A DNA stretch of 64,000 nucleotides from Larkinella terrae (GTDB taxonomy: Bacteria > Bacteroidota > Bacteroidia > Cytophagales > Spirosomataceae). The notes beneath the pieces are model-generated. The model did not search any database, had not been told where the DNA came from, and saw nothing but the letters and a program-made list of their open reading frames with translations. Location of the stretch: assembly GCF_009668025.1 (NCBI RefSeq), contig NZ_WJXZ01000001.1, positions 1-64,000 on the forward strand, in the 5' to 3' direction. This document shows positions 16,608 to 25,181 of this stretch, one piece after another. Every line of letters starts with the position of its first letter. Position 1 is the stretch's first letter. Position numbers and translations under genes: made by a program.

Positions 16608-19025
16608 TCATTGAACTGCGCCCGGAACCGGTTTAAAAAAACTGCTCCCGGTTCCGGCCTTCATTCGCATGCCGACGGTTGCGATCAGCACCATAGTGGC
16701 CGAACTCAGCGGCATCAGAATGGCCGCAACAACCGGCGAAAGATGGCCCGTGGCGGCAAAACAAAGCCCGACCAGATTGTACAGCAACGAGACGCCGAAA
16801 CTGAAGCGGATCAGCCGCAGGGCAAACCGGCTGTAGCGGAGAAAAGAAGGCAGCGCTTTCAGGGAGCGGTTTTCCAGAATCGCATCGCTGGCGGGCGTAA
16901 ACCGGAGCGAATCGTTGGTAACCGCAATCCCGACATCCGCCTGCTTTAAGGCCCCGGCATCGTTCAGCCCGTCGCCGACCATCAACACCCGTTTCCCGCT
17001 GGTCTGGAGCTGCCGGATGAGCTGAAGTTTATCTTCCGGGCTACACCCAAACCTCATGGCGTCGTCGGCAAAGAAAGGACGCAGGTGCTCCCGGGCGGCC
17101 GCCGAATCCCCCGAAAACAAAAAAAGCTGCTTTCCCTGACCGGAAATTTCCTGCAACATACTGGCCAGACCGGGTCGGAGCTGGCTTTCGAACTGAAAGG
17201 TAGCCCGAAAAGTGCCGTCGATGCTGACGTGAACCGCCGTTTTTTCCGTCTCTTCCCCCCCGCCAATAAAAGCCGCACTGCCAATTTTTACGATATGATC
17301 GTCCACGACCCCGACAATTCCCTGACCGGGCAACTCCACAAAACTTTCGACATTCAGCAGGGGCGAATCGGCCAGGTGCTGGCTCAGCCGATGGCTGAGG
17401 GGATGGCTTGACTGACTGACCACCGCCCGAATCAGGGAGCGTTCGAAAAGCGTCAAAAACCGCTCGTTCAGCTCGGTAACGGATTCCGATGCGGGGATCG
17501 TCAGGGTACCGGTTTTGTCGAAAACAACGGTGTCGATTTGCGAAAGCTGCTCGATCACCTCCGCATTTTTGAGGTAAAAACCCCACTTGTTCATCAGGCG
17601 CAAACCGTGCCCCAGCGCCACCGGATACGACAGCGACAGCACACACGGACAGGCTACAATCAGCAAGGCCGTAAACGCATTCACCGCCGTAGCTGGTTGG
17701 TGGGCCATAAAATACCAGTACGCCCCGATTAACGTAGCCAGGCTTAAAACCGTCAGTGTAAAATAGATTCCGACGGCATCGGCGAAGGTTCGGGCTCGGT
17801 TGGGCTTCTCTTTCCGGAAAGCGTCATTATTCCAGAGTTGGGTCAGGTAACTCTGCGAAACTTCCCGCGCAATTTCGAGCTCAATCCGGCCGCCCATTTG
17901 TCGCCCGCCCGCGTAAAGCAACGCCCCGGGAAGCTTGCGTTCCGGCTCCGATTCGCCCGTTACGAACGAATAATCGATCAATCCTTCCCCGCGATACAAC
18001 ATTCCGTCGGCCGGAATCAGATCGCCGTGCTGCACCCGAATCCGGTCGCCTTTGCGCAGGTCGGCCACGGGCGTCGGCACTTCCCGGTCATCCACAAGTC
18101 GCTGGACGGCCAGGGGAAAGTAGGATTTGTAATCACGCTCAAACGACAGAAAGTCGTACGTACGTTGCTGGAACCACTTTCCGCACAGCAAAAAGAAAAT
18201 CAGGCCGGTTAATGAATCGTAATAACCCGCTCCGCCCTGCGCGAAAACTTCGTAGGTTCCCCGGAAATAGGCGACCAGAATGCCCAGCAGAATGGGAAAA
18301 TCGATGTTGATCATGCCCCTCCGCAGGCTTTTCCAGACCGACTGAAAATAACCCGAGCCAGAATAAAACACCACGGGCGTTGCCAGCACCAGGTTTATGA
18401 GCCCGAACCAGTGTTTAAAAACCGCATCGTCCAGGCCCAGGTATTCGGGAAAACTGAGGAGCATGATGTTTCCCGCGCAAAAACCGGCCACCGCCAGCCG
18501 GTAAAGCAGCGGCCGATACGTCGGTTTCTGGTGCTCTTTCATCACGTCGTTGAGACTGATGAGCGGCTCGTAGCCCAGCGACGTCAGCAATTCAGTCACC
18601 TGCCGCAACGACGACTGGGCCGGATTAAAAACCACATGCACCTGCTTTTTGAGAAAATCAACCCGCGACTGGGTTATGGCCGGATCGATGCGGTACAGGT
18701 GTTCGAGCAGCCACAAACACGACGAGCAGTGAATGGCGGGAACGTAAAACGTCACGTGCGCGCAGGTTTCATTTTGAAAATCAATAAGTTGACTGACAAT
18801 TTCGGGATGATCCAGAAAAGCAAACCGCTCCACTTTCGGAGTTTGCCCCGGCGTTGCGTTCAGGTCGTAATACTGGCAAAGCTGGTGATCGTTCAAGACC
18901 TGATAAACCGTCTGACAGCCCGAACAACAAAACGGTTTATTGTCAAAAAACAAGGGATTGGTATGGGTGGAGCAGTCGCTTCCGCAGTGGAAGCAGACGG
19001 TTTTCGGCGTCGTTTCGGTCAACAT
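16608..19025 (-). CDS. ccoI: Copper-transporting P-type ATPase CcoI (FixI)
   Basis: The 805-residue ATPase begins with a Cys-rich segment (CFHCGSDC 11-18; CCSGC 33-37) and a heavy-metal domain with IHCSSC (Cys100, Cys103). Membrane helices enclose the CPC ion motif (459-461). The phosphorylation site is DKTGT (Asp503) and the hinge is GDGLNDAGAL near residue 700. CcoI moves copper across the inner membrane for the binuclear centre of cbb3 oxidase, and the N-terminal cysteine domain is typical of FixI rather than general copper exporters. It is not contiguous with ccoS. An FNR-like box lies 48 bp upstream, shared with hemN. Confidence 0.92.
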   Translation of the reverse strand: MLTETTPKTVCFHCGSDCSTHTNPLFFDNKPFCCSGCQTVYQVLNDHQLCQYYDLNATPGQTPKVERFAFLDHPEIVSQLIDFQNETCAHVTFYVPAIHCSSCLWLLEHLYRIDPAITQSRVDFLKKQVHVVFNPAQSSLRQVTELLTSLGYEPLISLNDVMKEHQKPTYRPLLYRLAVAGFCAGNIMLLSFPEYLGLDDAVFKHWFGLINLVLATPVVFYSGSGYFQSVWKSLRRGMINIDFPILLGILVAYFRGTYEVFAQGGAGYYDSLTGLIFFLLCGKWFQQRTYDFLSFERDYKSYFPLAVQRLVDDREVPTPVADLRKGDRIRVQHGDLIPADGMLYRGEGLIDYSFVTGESEPERKLPGALLYAGGRQMGGRIELEIAREVSQSYLTQLWNNDAFRKEKPNRARTFADAVGIYFTLTVLSLATLIGAYWYFMAHQPATAVNAFTALLIVACPCVLSLSYPVALGHGLRLMNKWGFYLKNAEVIEQLSQIDTVVFDKTGTLTIPASESVTELNERFLTLFERSLIRAVVSQSSHPLSHRLSQHLADSPLLNVESFVELPGQGIVGVVDDHIVKIGSAAFIGGGEETEKTAVHVSIDGTFRATFQFESQLRPGLASMLQEISGQGKQLFLFSGDSAAAREHLRPFFADDAMRFGCSPEDKLQLIRQLQTSGKRVLMVGDGLNDAGALKQADVGIAVTNDSLRFTPASDAILENRSLKALPSFLRYSRFALRLIRFSFGVSLLYNLVGLCFAATGHLSPVVAAILMPLSSATMVLIATVGMRMKAGTGSSFFKPVPGAVQ

Positions 19026-19042
19026 ACAAGCGGGTATTTCCC

Positions 19043-19086
19043 CAAAGGTGGCCGTTTCCCGGTTGCGAAAAACTGATATAAATCAG
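19043..19086 (-). promoter_or_regulatory. FNR/CRP-like box between ccoI and hemN
   Basis: CTGAT-ATAA-ATCAG at 19073-19086 is a perfect inverted repeat with FNR spacing (consensus TTGAT-N4-ATCAA). Its centre is 33 bp upstream of CACCTTTG read on the minus strand (19050-19043), a near match to the Bacteroidota -7 element, which would put the box near -41 for ccoI. It also lies 92 bp before the hemN start. Both genes are classic FNR targets in other phyla. Confidence 0.65.
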
Positions 19087-19177
19087 GCCGATACCTGATT
19101 TTGGTGCGGGTTTCAGACGAAAGGAAGCAGGAATTTTGGCAAACCTGACCGGCGCTGAACCCGGTGAGAGTATCCGG

Positions 19178-20542
19178 ATGACTGATTCGCTCATTACCAA
19201 ATACAATGTGGCCGGGCCGCGCTACACCAGTTACCCAACGGTTCCGTTCTGGGACACGGCCACTTTCAACCCGCCGGAATGGCGCCAACGCCTGACGAAC
19301 GCCTTTGGCCGGAACAATGACGCCAACGGCATTAGCCTGTACATTCACCTGCCCTATTGCGAAAGCCTGTGTACGTTTTGCGGCTGCAACAAACGGATTA
19401 CCCGAAACCACGCCGTCGAAAAACCGTATATCGATACGCTCCTGGCCGAGTGGGCGCTGTATTGCGACCAGTTTCCGCAGCGGCCCCGCATCGCCGAACT
19501 TCACCTCGGCGGAGGAACGCCCAGTTTTTTTTCACCTCAGCAGCTTCGGCGGCTCTTAACCGGCATTTTTCGGTGGGCCGATCCAACGGACGAACCGGAT
19601 TACGGCTGGGAAGGACACCCCGGTAACACCACTCGTGAGCACCTGCAAACCCTGTATGAGTTTGGTTTTCGGCGGATTAGCTTCGGCGTCCAGGATTACG
19701 ATCCGCAGGTCCAGCTAGCCATCCACCGGTTTCAACCGGCCGCCCAGGTCCGGCTGGTGACCGAGCTGGCCCGAACCGTTGGCTATACGTCCATCAGCCA
19801 CGACCTGGTTTTTGGGCTGCCTTTTCAGTGCCCCGAAACGATTCGGGAGACGGTTTTGAAAACATTGACCATGCGGCCCGACCGGATTTCGTTTTATTCC
19901 TACGCCCACGTACCCTGGATCAAAGGCAACGGACAACGCGGATTTCGGGACGAAGACCTGCCCTCGGGTGACTCCAAACGAAAACTGTACGAGATCGGCT
20001 GTGATCTGTTGCAGACCGGAGGCTACCGGGAAATTGGGATGGACCATTTCTCGCTCCCGCACGATCCTCTGTATAAAGCACAGGAAACCGGGCAGTTACA
20101 CCGGAATTTCATGGGGTATACGCTTACCCAAACCAGCCTGTTGATTGGCCTCGGCGTTTCGGCCATTGGCGACGCAGGCACCGCTTTTATGCAGAACGAA
20201 AAGGACCTTGAGTCGTACCGGCAACGGGTTCTCGCGGGCGAATTTCCGGTTTTGCGCGGGCATTTGCTGACCCGGAAAGACGCCCAAATCCGCCGGATGA
20301 TTCTGGAAATCATGTGCCGCTCCCAAACCGCCTGGGAACGAGCCGACTGGACGAATGAAGAATGGGGCCGGATCCGCCCGCAACTGGCGGATTTTCAGGC
20401 AGACGGTTTGATCCGTTTTGATGATACTTCCCTGCGGGTGCTTCCGGCGGGGCGTCCCTTTCTGCGCAACATCTGCATGGTGTTTGACCACTACCTGACG
20501 CAAAACCGGCAAACCGGGCCGCTGTTTTCCCAAACTGTGTGA
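19178..20542 (+). CDS. hemN: Oxygen-independent coproporphyrinogen III oxidase
   Basis: From the ATG at 19178 the protein has 454 residues; fourteen earlier in-frame codons have no family-like sequence. The radical-SAM cluster motif is Cys61-X3-Cys65-X2-Cys68-Gly-Cys70 (YCESLCTFCGC), specific to genuine HemN. HLGGGTPSFFS, GWEGHPGNTT and RISFGVQDYD follow as in the family. It converts coproporphyrinogen III to protoporphyrinogen IX when oxygen is scarce, supplying haem for the neighbouring cbb3 oxidase. It diverges from ccoI across the FNR-like box. The normal GW.E.(N/H)P motif has H here (GWEGHPGN), while the canonical form is E.NP. Confidence 0.94.
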   Translation: MTDSLITKYNVAGPRYTSYPTVPFWDTATFNPPEWRQRLTNAFGRNNDANGISLYIHLPYCESLCTFCGCNKRITRNHAVEKPYIDTLLAEWALYCDQFPQRPRIAELHLGGGTPSFFSPQQLRRLLTGIFRWADPTDEPDYGWEGHPGNTTREHLQTLYEFGFRRISFGVQDYDPQVQLAIHRFQPAAQVRLVTELARTVGYTSISHDLVFGLPFQCPETIRETVLKTLTMRPDRISFYSYAHVPWIKGNGQRGFRDEDLPSGDSKRKLYEIGCDLLQTGGYREIGMDHFSLPHDPLYKAQETGQLHRNFMGYTLTQTSLLIGLGVSAIGDAGTAFMQNEKDLESYRQRVLAGEFPVLRGHLLTRKDAQIRRMILEIMCRSQTAWERADWTNEEWGRIRPQLADFQADGLIRFDDTSLRVLPAGRPFLRNICMVFDHYLTQNRQTGPLFSQTV

Positions 20543-20650
20543 AGGAGCTGCTCTAAGCGCTCCTTTCAAAAATTTTTACCGCACGAAGTCTCCGACCTGC
20601 TACTTCAAATCGGACGGACGAATCCGGTCGTGCCGTGAGGAAATAATGTA

Positions 20651-20685
20651 AAACTGGCCAATTGGATCGAAATTGGCCGGTTTTT
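20651..20685 (+). terminator. Rho-independent terminator after hemN
   Basis: Arms AAACTGGCCAATT (20651-20663) and AATTGGCCGGTTT (20671-20683) pair with one mismatch and run into a TTTTT tract ending at 20685. Confidence 0.75.
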
Positions 20686-20740
20686 AATTAGGTGGTTATC
20701 AAAGCTTTTCTCATTTTGTGCCGTCAATCAAATCGAAAAT

Positions 20741-21379
20741 ATGAAGGCACTAATCATTGGCGCAACCGGGGCGACGGGGAAGGATCTGGTGAACGTCCTG
20801 CTGCGGGACCCGGACTATTCGGAAGTGGTAACGTTTGTGCGCCGAGCCAGCGGCACGGTTCATCCCAAATTGCGCGAGATTGTAACTGATTTTGATAAGC
20901 TGGAAGCAGTGTCGGAATTTATCAAAGGCGATGTCTTTTTCAACTGCCTGGGAACCACCCTGAAAGCGGCAGGCTCCCAGGAGAAACAATGGCAGATCGA
21001 CTACGAAATTCCAGCAAGATTTGCCGAAATCGCCCGAAAAAATGGGGTTCGCAAAGCCGTGTCCGTTTCCGCGTACGACGCTTCTTCCAAAAGTAAACTG
21101 TTTTACTCCCGAATGAAGGGGCAGCTCGAAGACCAAATTGCCAGCCTTGCCTTCGAGCAGGATATCGTTTTCAAACCCGGCATGCTGCTCCGGAAAGACA
21201 CCGACCGACCGGCCGAGCGGATCATCGCGGGCACCTTGAAATTCCTGAACAGCCTGGGATTAATTCGAAAATTCCGGCCACTGTCGACCGAACTCCTGGC
21301 CGAAAAAATGGCCAAGGCACCCAAAACGCTATCGGCTGGCCGACACGTTATCGAGCTGGATAAAATCTTTGGGTTTTAG
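20741..21379 (+). CDS. NAD(P)H-binding atypical SDR oxidoreductase (TIP30-like)
   Basis: The 212-residue protein begins MKALIIGATGATGKDLVNVL, an atypical-SDR nucleotide-binding motif (GATGATG at 7-13). FNCLGTTLKAAGS (about 67-80) and VSVSAYDASSKSKLFYSRMKGQLED (about 107-130) match the HTATIP2/TIP30-like NAD(P)-binding family, including the YxxxK-like YSRMK. It is cytosolic and the substrate is unknown. It lies alone between the hemN terminator and a convergent small gene. Confidence 0.85.
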   Translation: MKALIIGATGATGKDLVNVLLRDPDYSEVVTFVRRASGTVHPKLREIVTDFDKLEAVSEFIKGDVFFNCLGTTLKAAGSQEKQWQIDYEIPARFAEIARKNGVRKAVSVSAYDASSKSKLFYSRMKGQLEDQIASLAFEQDIVFKPGMLLRKDTDRPAERIIAGTLKFLNSLGLIRKFRPLSTELLAEKMAKAPKTLSAGRHVIELDKIFGF

Positions 21380-21411
21380 AAAGCAGGACGTAGCTGCACC
21401 GGGAAAACGGG

Positions 21412-21669
21412 TCACACTTTCCCTTTGTGATCCCAGTGGTCTTTGATGATAGCGCCGGTTGCGTCCCGGACCAGGCGTCGCGTGAACTGATCACCCCGGA
21501 TAATGCCCCGATCGTTGGCTTTGCCGATGTACATCAAAACCGGGTTTCCGTCTTCATCGGTTTTTAAGGCCACGTCGTAGCGGCTGAATTTAAAGGTAAT
21601 CAGCTGCGAGGGAGCGTATTTCTTGTTGAGCTCTTTCATCAAGCTCTCCCCAATTTTCATCGGTCGCAT
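21412..21669 (-). CDS. Conserved-looking small protein of unknown function
   Basis: The 85-residue protein could start at ATG 21669 or at the fourth codon (21660). It is mixed alpha/beta with a DEDGNPVLMYIGKANDRG segment resembling a beta hairpin and ends in HWDHKGKV. There is no signal peptide or membrane segment. I do not recognise a named domain, though it looks like a compact Bacteroidota protein. It converges on the SDR gene and diverges from the LEA-2 gene across 229 bp. Confidence 0.6.
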   Translation of the reverse strand: MRPMKIGESLMKELNKKYAPSQLITFKFSRYDVALKTDEDGNPVLMYIGKANDRGIIRGDQFTRRLVRDATGAIIKDHWDHKGKV

Positions 21670-21898
21670 TGGTTTTATACCCGTTAATTACCGGAGTTTA
21701 TTCCGCCGGAACTCCTGCTACATAAGGCGAGCCGGGTATGAATGTTTTTTCAGCAGTTGCCGAAATGAGCGAGCGGCCAGCCGACCAGGCTCTACAGAAG
21801 ATTTAAAAGGCGCAAAACCGGGCCGGAAACGTATTGTTAAAGCCCGGCTAAAACAACTGCATCGCACGGCGGTTCATTCTCTTTACAAACATAAGGTT

Positions 21899-22807
21899 AT
21901 GAAAAAAGGATGGATCATTGCGCTTTCGATTCTGCTGATCGGAGCCATCGGCGCGTTTATCTGGTACAGTCGGCTCAAAAACCGGGCGGAGAACGAAGGG
22001 GGCGCTTTCAATGACACGCTTAAACCCCGGCTGGAAATGAGCACGCTCGAAATTACCAGCATCGACGACGACCGGATCAAGATGAATGTCAAAATGCTGA
22101 TTGACAACCCCTTGCCCGTCGGCTTTAAGGCCAATCGACTTCGCTACACCATTTTGATCGCGAATACGCCCGTCATTGAAGATTCGTACGAAAAACCGAT
22201 CGAGGTCAAGTCCGGCGACAGCACACTCGTGACCCTGCCGATGGAAGTAATGAGTAAAAAGCTCCTGACGGTATTGAAAACGCTGGATCGGAAAGACATC
22301 GACAGCACGACGTACACGGTTCGCAGCACGTTTGATCTGGACGTACCGGTCTTGGGCGATCGCACTTTCCACCAGACCATCACCCGCCGGTTGCCCACAA
22401 TTTACCTGCCCGAAATCAAGATAGAAGACCTGGATTTTGGGAAACTGGGATTGAAACGAACGGACGTAAACGCCAAAGTAGCCATTACGAACAAAAACCG
22501 CTTTCCGTTTCAATTTACCGATACCCATTATAAGGTTACAATTGACGGCAAAGAAATTGCCGAAGGCCACCAGCCCGAACCGATTCTGATCAAAAAACAG
22601 GCGACCACGCCGGTGGTGTATCCACTGACGATGCGGCCCGGAAATACCCTGGAGCTCCTGCCGAAGATGTTGTTCGATAAAAAAGACACCCCGTTTCTGG
22701 TGACGATCCAGTGCAAAATGATTGACAAAGACAACAATTCGATGTTTCAACACAGTCAAATGAATACGATCATCCGGGGCACGCTGGCCGATTTCAAGAA
22801 AGATTAA
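21899..22807 (+). CDS. LEA type 2 (LEA14-like) membrane-anchored protein
   Basis: From the ATG at 21899 the protein has 302 residues: an N-terminal anchor (MKKGWIIALSILLIGAIGAF, 1-20), then two beta-sandwich WHy/LEA-2 domains. The first (about 45-155) includes DDRIKMNVKMLIDNPLPVGF and the second (about 175-295) includes NAKVAITNKNRFPFQF, each with the family's N-P/N-x-F core. LEA-2 proteins are associated with desiccation tolerance; in Bacteroidota they are often membrane-anchored and periplasmic. The duplicated domain and the setting among other stress-type genes are consistent with a protective role, which is inferred. Confidence 0.82.
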   Translation: MKKGWIIALSILLIGAIGAFIWYSRLKNRAENEGGAFNDTLKPRLEMSTLEITSIDDDRIKMNVKMLIDNPLPVGFKANRLRYTILIANTPVIEDSYEKPIEVKSGDSTLVTLPMEVMSKKLLTVLKTLDRKDIDSTTYTVRSTFDLDVPVLGDRTFHQTITRRLPTIYLPEIKIEDLDFGKLGLKRTDVNAKVAITNKNRFPFQFTDTHYKVTIDGKEIAEGHQPEPILIKKQATTPVVYPLTMRPGNTLELLPKMLFDKKDTPFLVTIQCKMIDKDNNSMFQHSQMNTIIRGTLADFKKD

Positions 22808-22821
22808 CGAGCGGGTAAAAG

Positions 22822-22853
22822 AATGACCGCAACTACCAGGAGTCGCGGTCATT
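22822..22853. terminator. Hairpin between convergent genes
   Basis: AATGACCGC (22822-22830) pairs with GCGGTCATT (22845-22853), extended by ACT/AGT after one mismatch. It has no clear T-tract. It lies between the LEA-2 gene and the convergent Ser/Gly-rich gene and could serve both. Confidence 0.5.
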
Positions 22854-22903
22854 GCCATCACCAATCAATACACCTCAAATTATTGTTAAAAATCCGTCTA
22901 CAA

Positions 22904-23371
22904 CTATTGTCCCGAACGGGGGTCGGCGGAGCTGCGGCTCTGTTTCTGCGCTGGTTTCGTCTTTTTGTCATTGCGTGATCCCGTTTCCGAACCCGTATTC
23001 AGCTCAGAAGACGACGGTTTTCCGGAGCGCCGGTTTCGGCTCTGCGGCCCGGTTGTCGAGGACGTTCCTGCGCCGGACGGGTCGTTCGTGCTGGCGGCTC
23101 CTGTTGTACCTTTCGTACCCAGGCGGGTGCCTTCGCCGGTTCGTCCGCTTGATCCCGTGGTTTGGCCGTTGGCTCCGGGAACCTGCTTGTCGGAGTGGTT
23201 GGTTTGCGGTTTGGTACCAGGGTTTAATCCGGTCGACCCACTTGTTTGTCCGCTTCCGCTGGAGCCGGTTCGTTGCTGGCTGGGCGAACTATTGGCGGAC
23301 GTTGACTGCGCTTGCGTCTGAATTGTAGTCAGTACAACCAGCATCGCTGCTACCATTATTCCCTTTTTCAT
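22904..23371 (-). CDS. Secreted Ser/Thr/Gly-rich low-complexity protein
   Basis: The 155-residue protein has a clear signal peptide (MKKGIMVAAMLVVLTTIQTQ, cleavage near AQA/QS) and then a mature region made almost entirely of Ser, Thr, Gly, Pro, Asn, Gln and basic residues. It appears disordered. I see no domain. The signal peptide is the main reason to choose this strand over the overlapping plus-strand frames. It may be a hydrophilic stress-type or surface protein. Confidence 0.6.
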   Translation of the reverse strand: MKKGIMVAAMLVVLTTIQTQAQSTSANSSPSQQRTGSSGSGQTSGSTGLNPGTKPQTNHSDKQVPGANGQTTGSSGRTGEGTRLGTKGTTGAASTNDPSGAGTSSTTGPQSRNRRSGKPSSSELNTGSETGSRNDKKTKPAQKQSRSSADPRSGQ

Positions 23372-23676
23372 CGCTGTGTTTTGACTACTACGTTTTCAGT
23401 TAATTACCCTAACAACTGGTATTCGTCGAAAGAACGTACCCGAAAAAGCAAAAGAATGAGGATTCGGTCTGTGCTTGTCAGCAAGCCGTGATACGGGCGT
23501 TCGTCCAGTAGCTGACAATAAGCCGCCAGCCTTTAGTTGCCGGGCCAAAACCTCATTTTAACAAAAGAATTTCGTCAATCTCTTCCCGACGCAGTTCCAC
23601 TAAAGCCGGGGCGGCACCGAATGCCCTGGGAAATCCCGGCGATGGTGGAAGGATTTTTTACGTAAACAAAGGATCA
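23372..23676. other. Divergent intergenic region, no gene seen
   Basis: This 305-bp stretch separates two divergent signal-peptide genes. I find no open frame with coding character, no clear TAnnTTTG element and no strong palindrome. It presumably carries both promoters. Confidence 0.5.
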
Positions 23677-24471
23677 ATGAAAGGGTATTGGATGTCCATT
23701 TTCGTGCTGGGGCTGCTGGCCTGCGAAGGAGGTAGTTCCGGAACAAAAGATATCGATAGTGGTGGCGGAGCGCGCCATACTGGGCATGCATTGGGTCGTC
23801 AGGTAAGTGGCTCCCGGTTGTTGAGCGAATATTACAAGTACAACATGCCGTGCTATTACGTTACCGAATCGACCGTTAAAACCCTGTTCAATTTGGATGA
23901 AGGCGCTCCCTTTACCATGACAGAAAGCGAGCACACCTGCGAAGTCGTCCTGAACAATAAAAAGCTGGTGGTTCTTTCCACCACCGCCGACCGGCCGTTT
24001 GAGTCGGTTTTTCATGCCGAATATTATTTCGACCGACTTTATCAGCCCGAGGCATTGAAAAACCGGGGCCGGAAACGCCCCTATACGGGTCCGGAACCCG
24101 AAGGAACCGGCGCGGAAAGTCCGACCGAAGGAGTTGGCAAAACCGCTTCGACGGGAAACGGGGCCGTAACGGGCGTTCCGAACGACTCGATTCAGGCTCA
24201 CGCGGCACCCGGCAAGCTCTCCACGGCGCAGTTGAAGGACAGCGACGAACAGAAAGCAGGCCCGCAGCCGGTTCCGGGTGTTTGGGAAAAAGCCGTCTGG
24301 GATGCGAAAAGCCGAACGCTGCACATTCTGAATCTGCAACACGTCTTCCACATCACGGTCAGCCACGGCCCGACGGCGGCAATGGACAGCCTGAATGCGG
24401 CAAAACTGGGCGCATTGCTGACCAAGCAGGTGGACGACGAAACAAACCAGGGGGAAAACACCATCTATTGA
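23677..24471 (+). CDS. Putative lipoprotein of unknown function
   Basis: The 264-residue protein opens with MKGYWMSIFVLGLLACEGGS, where LLAC is a lipobox, so the mature protein is probably lipidated at Cys16. Residues 55-130 (NMPCYYVTESTVKTLFNLDE onwards) and 215-250 (KSRTLHILNLQHVFHITVSH) look folded and are separated by a Pro/Gly/Ser-rich linker with many Lys/Glu residues. I recognise no domain. It precedes the YciE gene by 80 bp on the same strand and could be cotranscribed with it. Confidence 0.65.
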   Translation: MKGYWMSIFVLGLLACEGGSSGTKDIDSGGGARHTGHALGRQVSGSRLLSEYYKYNMPCYYVTESTVKTLFNLDEGAPFTMTESEHTCEVVLNNKKLVVLSTTADRPFESVFHAEYYFDRLYQPEALKNRGRKRPYTGPEPEGTGAESPTEGVGKTASTGNGAVTGVPNDSIQAHAAPGKLSTAQLKDSDEQKAGPQPVPGVWEKAVWDAKSRTLHILNLQHVFHITVSHGPTAAMDSLNAAKLGALLTKQVDDETNQGENTIY

Positions 24472-24551
24472 CCCCATCACTCGTCCGGCCCCGGGCGGTC
24501 TTTTACCTGAGAATAACTTACCAACATAATCAATTAACCGATTCCATTTCA

Positions 24552-25040
24552 ATGAAAACCATGCAGGAATTTATGGAGCACACGATCCAGGATCTGTACT
24601 CCGCCGAAACGCAGGCGCTGGAAGCCATGCCCCAATTGATGCAACTGGCCCAGAGCGACCAGCTCCGCCAGGCGATTGAGGTTCACCAGCGCGAAACCGA
24701 GCAGCACGTAAAACGGCTGGAGGTGATTGCCCAGCAAATGGGAATTGAGCCGGAGGGCGAAACGTGCCTGGCCATGCAGGGGCTGATTGAGGAAGCTCAG
24801 GATTTGCTGAGTCAGTTCGAAGACGCTGAACTGGCCGATGCCGCCATTATCGGAGCAGCCCAGAAAATGGAGCACTACGAAATTGCTTCCTACGGAACGG
24901 CCCGAACCCTGGCGCAGCAGGCTGGCCAGGACCGAATTGCGGATTTGTTGCAAACGACCCTCAAAGAAGAAAAAGCAACCAATGAAAAACTGACCTACAT
25001 AGCTACCAGTAACGTCAATCAGAAGGCGGTCCAGTCGTAA
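24552..25040 (+). CDS. YciE/DUF892 ferritin-like protein
   Basis: From the ATG at 24552 the protein has 162 residues; the open frame further upstream overlaps the lipoprotein gene in another frame. The sequence is an all-helical four-helix bundle with LYSAETQALEAMP at 13-25, VHQRETEQHVKRLE near 45-60 and KMEHYEIASYGTARTLA near 110-127, the conserved DUF892 (YciE/YciF) motifs that bind iron. These proteins are induced by stress and starvation in other bacteria. It is cytosolic and is followed by a terminator before the GH2 gene. Confidence 0.92.
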   Translation: MKTMQEFMEHTIQDLYSAETQALEAMPQLMQLAQSDQLRQAIEVHQRETEQHVKRLEVIAQQMGIEPEGETCLAMQGLIEEAQDLLSQFEDAELADAAIIGAAQKMEHYEIASYGTARTLAQQAGQDRIADLLQTTLKEEKATNEKLTYIATSNVNQKAVQS

Positions 25041-25129
25041 CAAAGCGTCCGGGGTAGACGTATTTAGCTGCTTTTGGTGAGCGGTTAAGGTCGGTCCCGG
25101 ACTCATAACCCGCCCCCCTATGTCACGCA

Positions 25130-25164
25130 GTAAAACCGTCGCTGCCAGCGCCGGGGCGGTTTTT
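25130..25164 (+). terminator. Rho-independent terminator after the YciE gene
   Basis: GTAAAACCG (25130-25138) pairs with CGGTTTTTAC from 25157 with a one-base bulge, followed by a T-rich run. It lies 17 bp before the GH2 start codon, so it may also influence GH2 expression. Confidence 0.55.
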
Positions 25165-25181
25165 ACCGTTTCTCATTTTAT

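Noticed and set aside
21848-22864. Minus-strand open frame opposite the LEA-2 gene
   Set aside because: The plus-strand product has an anchor and two LEA-2 domains; the minus frame has no family-like sequence.
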